Source: Acidimicrobiales bacterium | GTDB taxonomy: Bacteria > Actinomycetota > Acidimicrobiia > Acidimicrobiales > SZUA-35 | DNA length: 23,953 nucleotides | Assembly (NCBI GenBank): GCA_013003325.1 | Contig: JABDJU010000093.1 | Coordinates: forward strand, 1-23,953 | Reading direction: 5' to 3' | In this document: in pieces, positions 22,839 to 23,953 of the stretch | How positions within the stretch are numbered: the stretch's first letter is position 1 | Layout: the number at the start of each line of letters is the position of its first letter | The notes under the pieces: model-generated | Told to the model about the DNA's origin: nothing | The model's database searches: none | The model's input: the letters and a program-made list of their open reading frames with translations, nothing else | Program-made: the position numbers and the translations under genes

Positions 22839-23953
22839 GTGCAGCCAGTGAACCCGGGTCGCGGCTCGGGAACCCTTCCTCCCGTTCCTCAGCTCCCGCC
22901 TCCTCCGACGGCACCACAAACCCCCGCTGGCTGGTATCCGGACCCGTGGGGTCTCACCGAGTGGCGTTGGTGGGACGGTTGGGCGTGGACACCATACGTG
23001 TCGGGCAACGCCGAGAAGAAGCCCCGACTGCGAGGCTGGCTGTCATGGCCAGTGGTCATCGGTTTGATGCTCGCTCTTCCGATTACGATCCTGATCGCAG
23101 CGCAGACGCCCATAGCGATTCCGCTCGGATTCCTGCCGGTGGTACTAGTCGGGCCGGTGTTGTGGTGGATCGATCGGGTCGAACCGGAACCGATTCAGCA
23201 CCGTGTGCACGCGTTCCTGTGGGGAGCCACGATCTCAGGGGTTGTCGCCGGCACGATCAACAGCGTCGTCTTCGCGTTGTCCAGCGAGACGTGGGCGGCG
23301 GTGGTCTCGGCACCGGTGAGCGAGGAGATCATGAAGACGCTCGGGATCGTCTGGGCTCTTCGCCGCAAGGAGATCGACGGGGTGATGGACGGCGTCGTGT
23401 ACGCCGGCTGGGTGGCGCTCGGGTTTGCGGTCGTCGAAAACTTCTTGTACTTCTCCGACGCCGCCGACCAGGACATGCTGGTCGAAATCGTGCTCGCCCG
23501 AGGAATCCTCACACCGTTCGCTCATCCGCTGTTCACGGTGTGGTCCGGCCTCGCAATCGGTTGGGCTGTAGCCCGCAACTCTTCTGTCGCAATCCAGCTC
23601 CTGTGGGGGTTGCCGCTGGCCATCGGACTTCACGCAGCCTGGAACGGCTCGCTCACCCTGGCCGAAGACAACGAGATCATCCTGGCCGTGGCCATTCCGG
23701 CATTCGTGGTGCTGTTTCTGATCACCGCCGTCGGTCTGCTGCGATTCCGGCGTCGGGAAACGGCGAAGTTCCTGGCCCAGGTGCCAGCGCTTTCGTCTCG
23801 CTATCGGTTGAGCGCCGAGGAGATTGCCATCTTCGGCGACTGGCGGACGATGCTCAAGACCCGCCGTCGGTTGCCCAGGAAGCAGCGACAATCGTTCGAT
23901 CAGGTGCACGGCAACCTGGCTCGGTTGGCGGCGCTGCACAACCGGCCCGGTCC
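22839..23953 (+). CDS. prsW: DUF2510-PrsW family intramembrane protease (3' end beyond window edge)
   Basis: PrsW proteins are multi-pass membrane proteases; in Bacillus PrsW cuts the anti-sigma factor RsiW. The frame is open from the GTG at 22839 to the window edge (371 codons). After a Pro-rich N-terminus comes a DUF2510 motif, GWYPDPWGLTEWRWWDGWAW (31-50), a short Trp-rich module common in actinobacterial membrane proteins. About eight hydrophobic segments follow. The family motifs are SEEIMK (Glu162, Glu163), the FAVVENFLYF block, the AHPLFT motif and LHAAWNG. The C-terminal part after the membrane region (from RFRRRETAKFL) is basic and cytoplasmic-like. The GTG follows a TACGGT -10 box by 6 nt. 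Its target here is unknown. Confidence 0.88.
   Translation, partial: MQPVNPGRGSGTLPPVPQLPPPPTAPQTPAGWYPDPWGLTEWRWWDGWAWTPYVSGNAEKKPRLRGWLSWPVVIGLMLALPITILIAAQTPIAIPLGFLPVVLVGPVLWWIDRVEPEPIQHRVHAFLWGATISGVVAGTINSVVFALSSETWAAVVSAPVSEEIMKTLGIVWALRRKEIDGVMDGVVYAGWVALGFAVVENFLYFSDAADQDMLVEIVLARGILTPFAHPLFTVWSGLAIGWAVARNSSVAIQLLWGLPLAIGLHAAWNGSLTLAEDNEIILAVAIPAFVVLFLITAVGLLRFRRRETAKFLAQVPALSSRYRLSAEEIAIFGDWRTMLKTRRRLPRKQRQSFDQVHGNLARLAALHNRPG

Noticed and set aside
1..23953. CRISPR arrays, tRNA or rRNA genes, insertion sequences, prophage genes
   Set aside because: None was recognised. The HNH protein is of the DUF222 family and has no flanking repeats that would mark a mobile element.

Overview
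The window is GC-rich, densely coded bacterial DNA. Three things point to a high-GC actinobacterium: a DUF222/13E12-type HNH protein, a mycofactocin locus, and ten gene starts that sit 6-7 nt after a TANNNT -10 box, i.e. leaderless transcription. The class Acidimicrobiia is my guess, not a demonstrated fact. There is no rRNA, tRNA, CRISPR array or insertion sequence, and no gene-free stretch longer than 300 bases (the longest, 1655-1913, is 259 bases).

Layout. (1) 1-1654, minus strand: a leaderless zinc-type medium-chain dehydrogenase followed 6 nt later by the N-terminal part of epoxyqueuosine reductase queG, cut by the window edge. (2) 1914-3209, minus: a DUF222-HNH protein. (3) 3313-4974, plus: mycofactocin genes mftA (44-residue precursor ending IDGMCGVY), mftB (with an unusual repeat-bearing C-terminal tail) and mftC (radical SAM/SPASM). 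mftD, mftE and mftF do not follow. (4) 5024-8866, plus: a four-gene exporter operon with one DrrAB-like and one NatAB-like ATPase/permease pair, coupled mostly by ATGA overlaps. (5) 8878-9066, minus: a small membrane protein. (6) 9134-11014, plus: a VOC-fold protein, then citrate synthase. (7) 11047-13659, minus: a GNAT plus NDP-forming acyl-CoA synthetase fusion of the protein-acetyltransferase type. (8) 13726-22249, minus: a complete recC-recB-recD operon, preceded by a leaderless 9-codon micro-ORF that overlaps the recC start. (9) 22453-22806, minus: an ArsC-family gene with an in-frame TGA exactly at the catalytic cysteine. (10) 22839 to the end, plus: a DUF2510-PrsW intramembrane protease, cut by the window edge.

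The most interesting signal is the ArsC-like gene. Its N-terminus, with the HNxx(C/U)xxS motif, is intact on both sides of one TGA. A leaderless promoter places translation start upstream of that TGA. Directly downstream is a 12-bp hairpin with a bulged U and a GU-containing apical loop at the distance expected for a bacterial SECIS. This is a candidate selenoprotein that routine annotation would truncate to an internal GTG. Other points worth following are the mftABC-only mycofactocin locus with an in-frame 117-bp expansion in mftB, the acetyltransferase whose ligase part lacks the phosphohistidine loop, the recC leader micro-ORF, and the overlapping divergent promoters between the ArsC-like gene and prsW.
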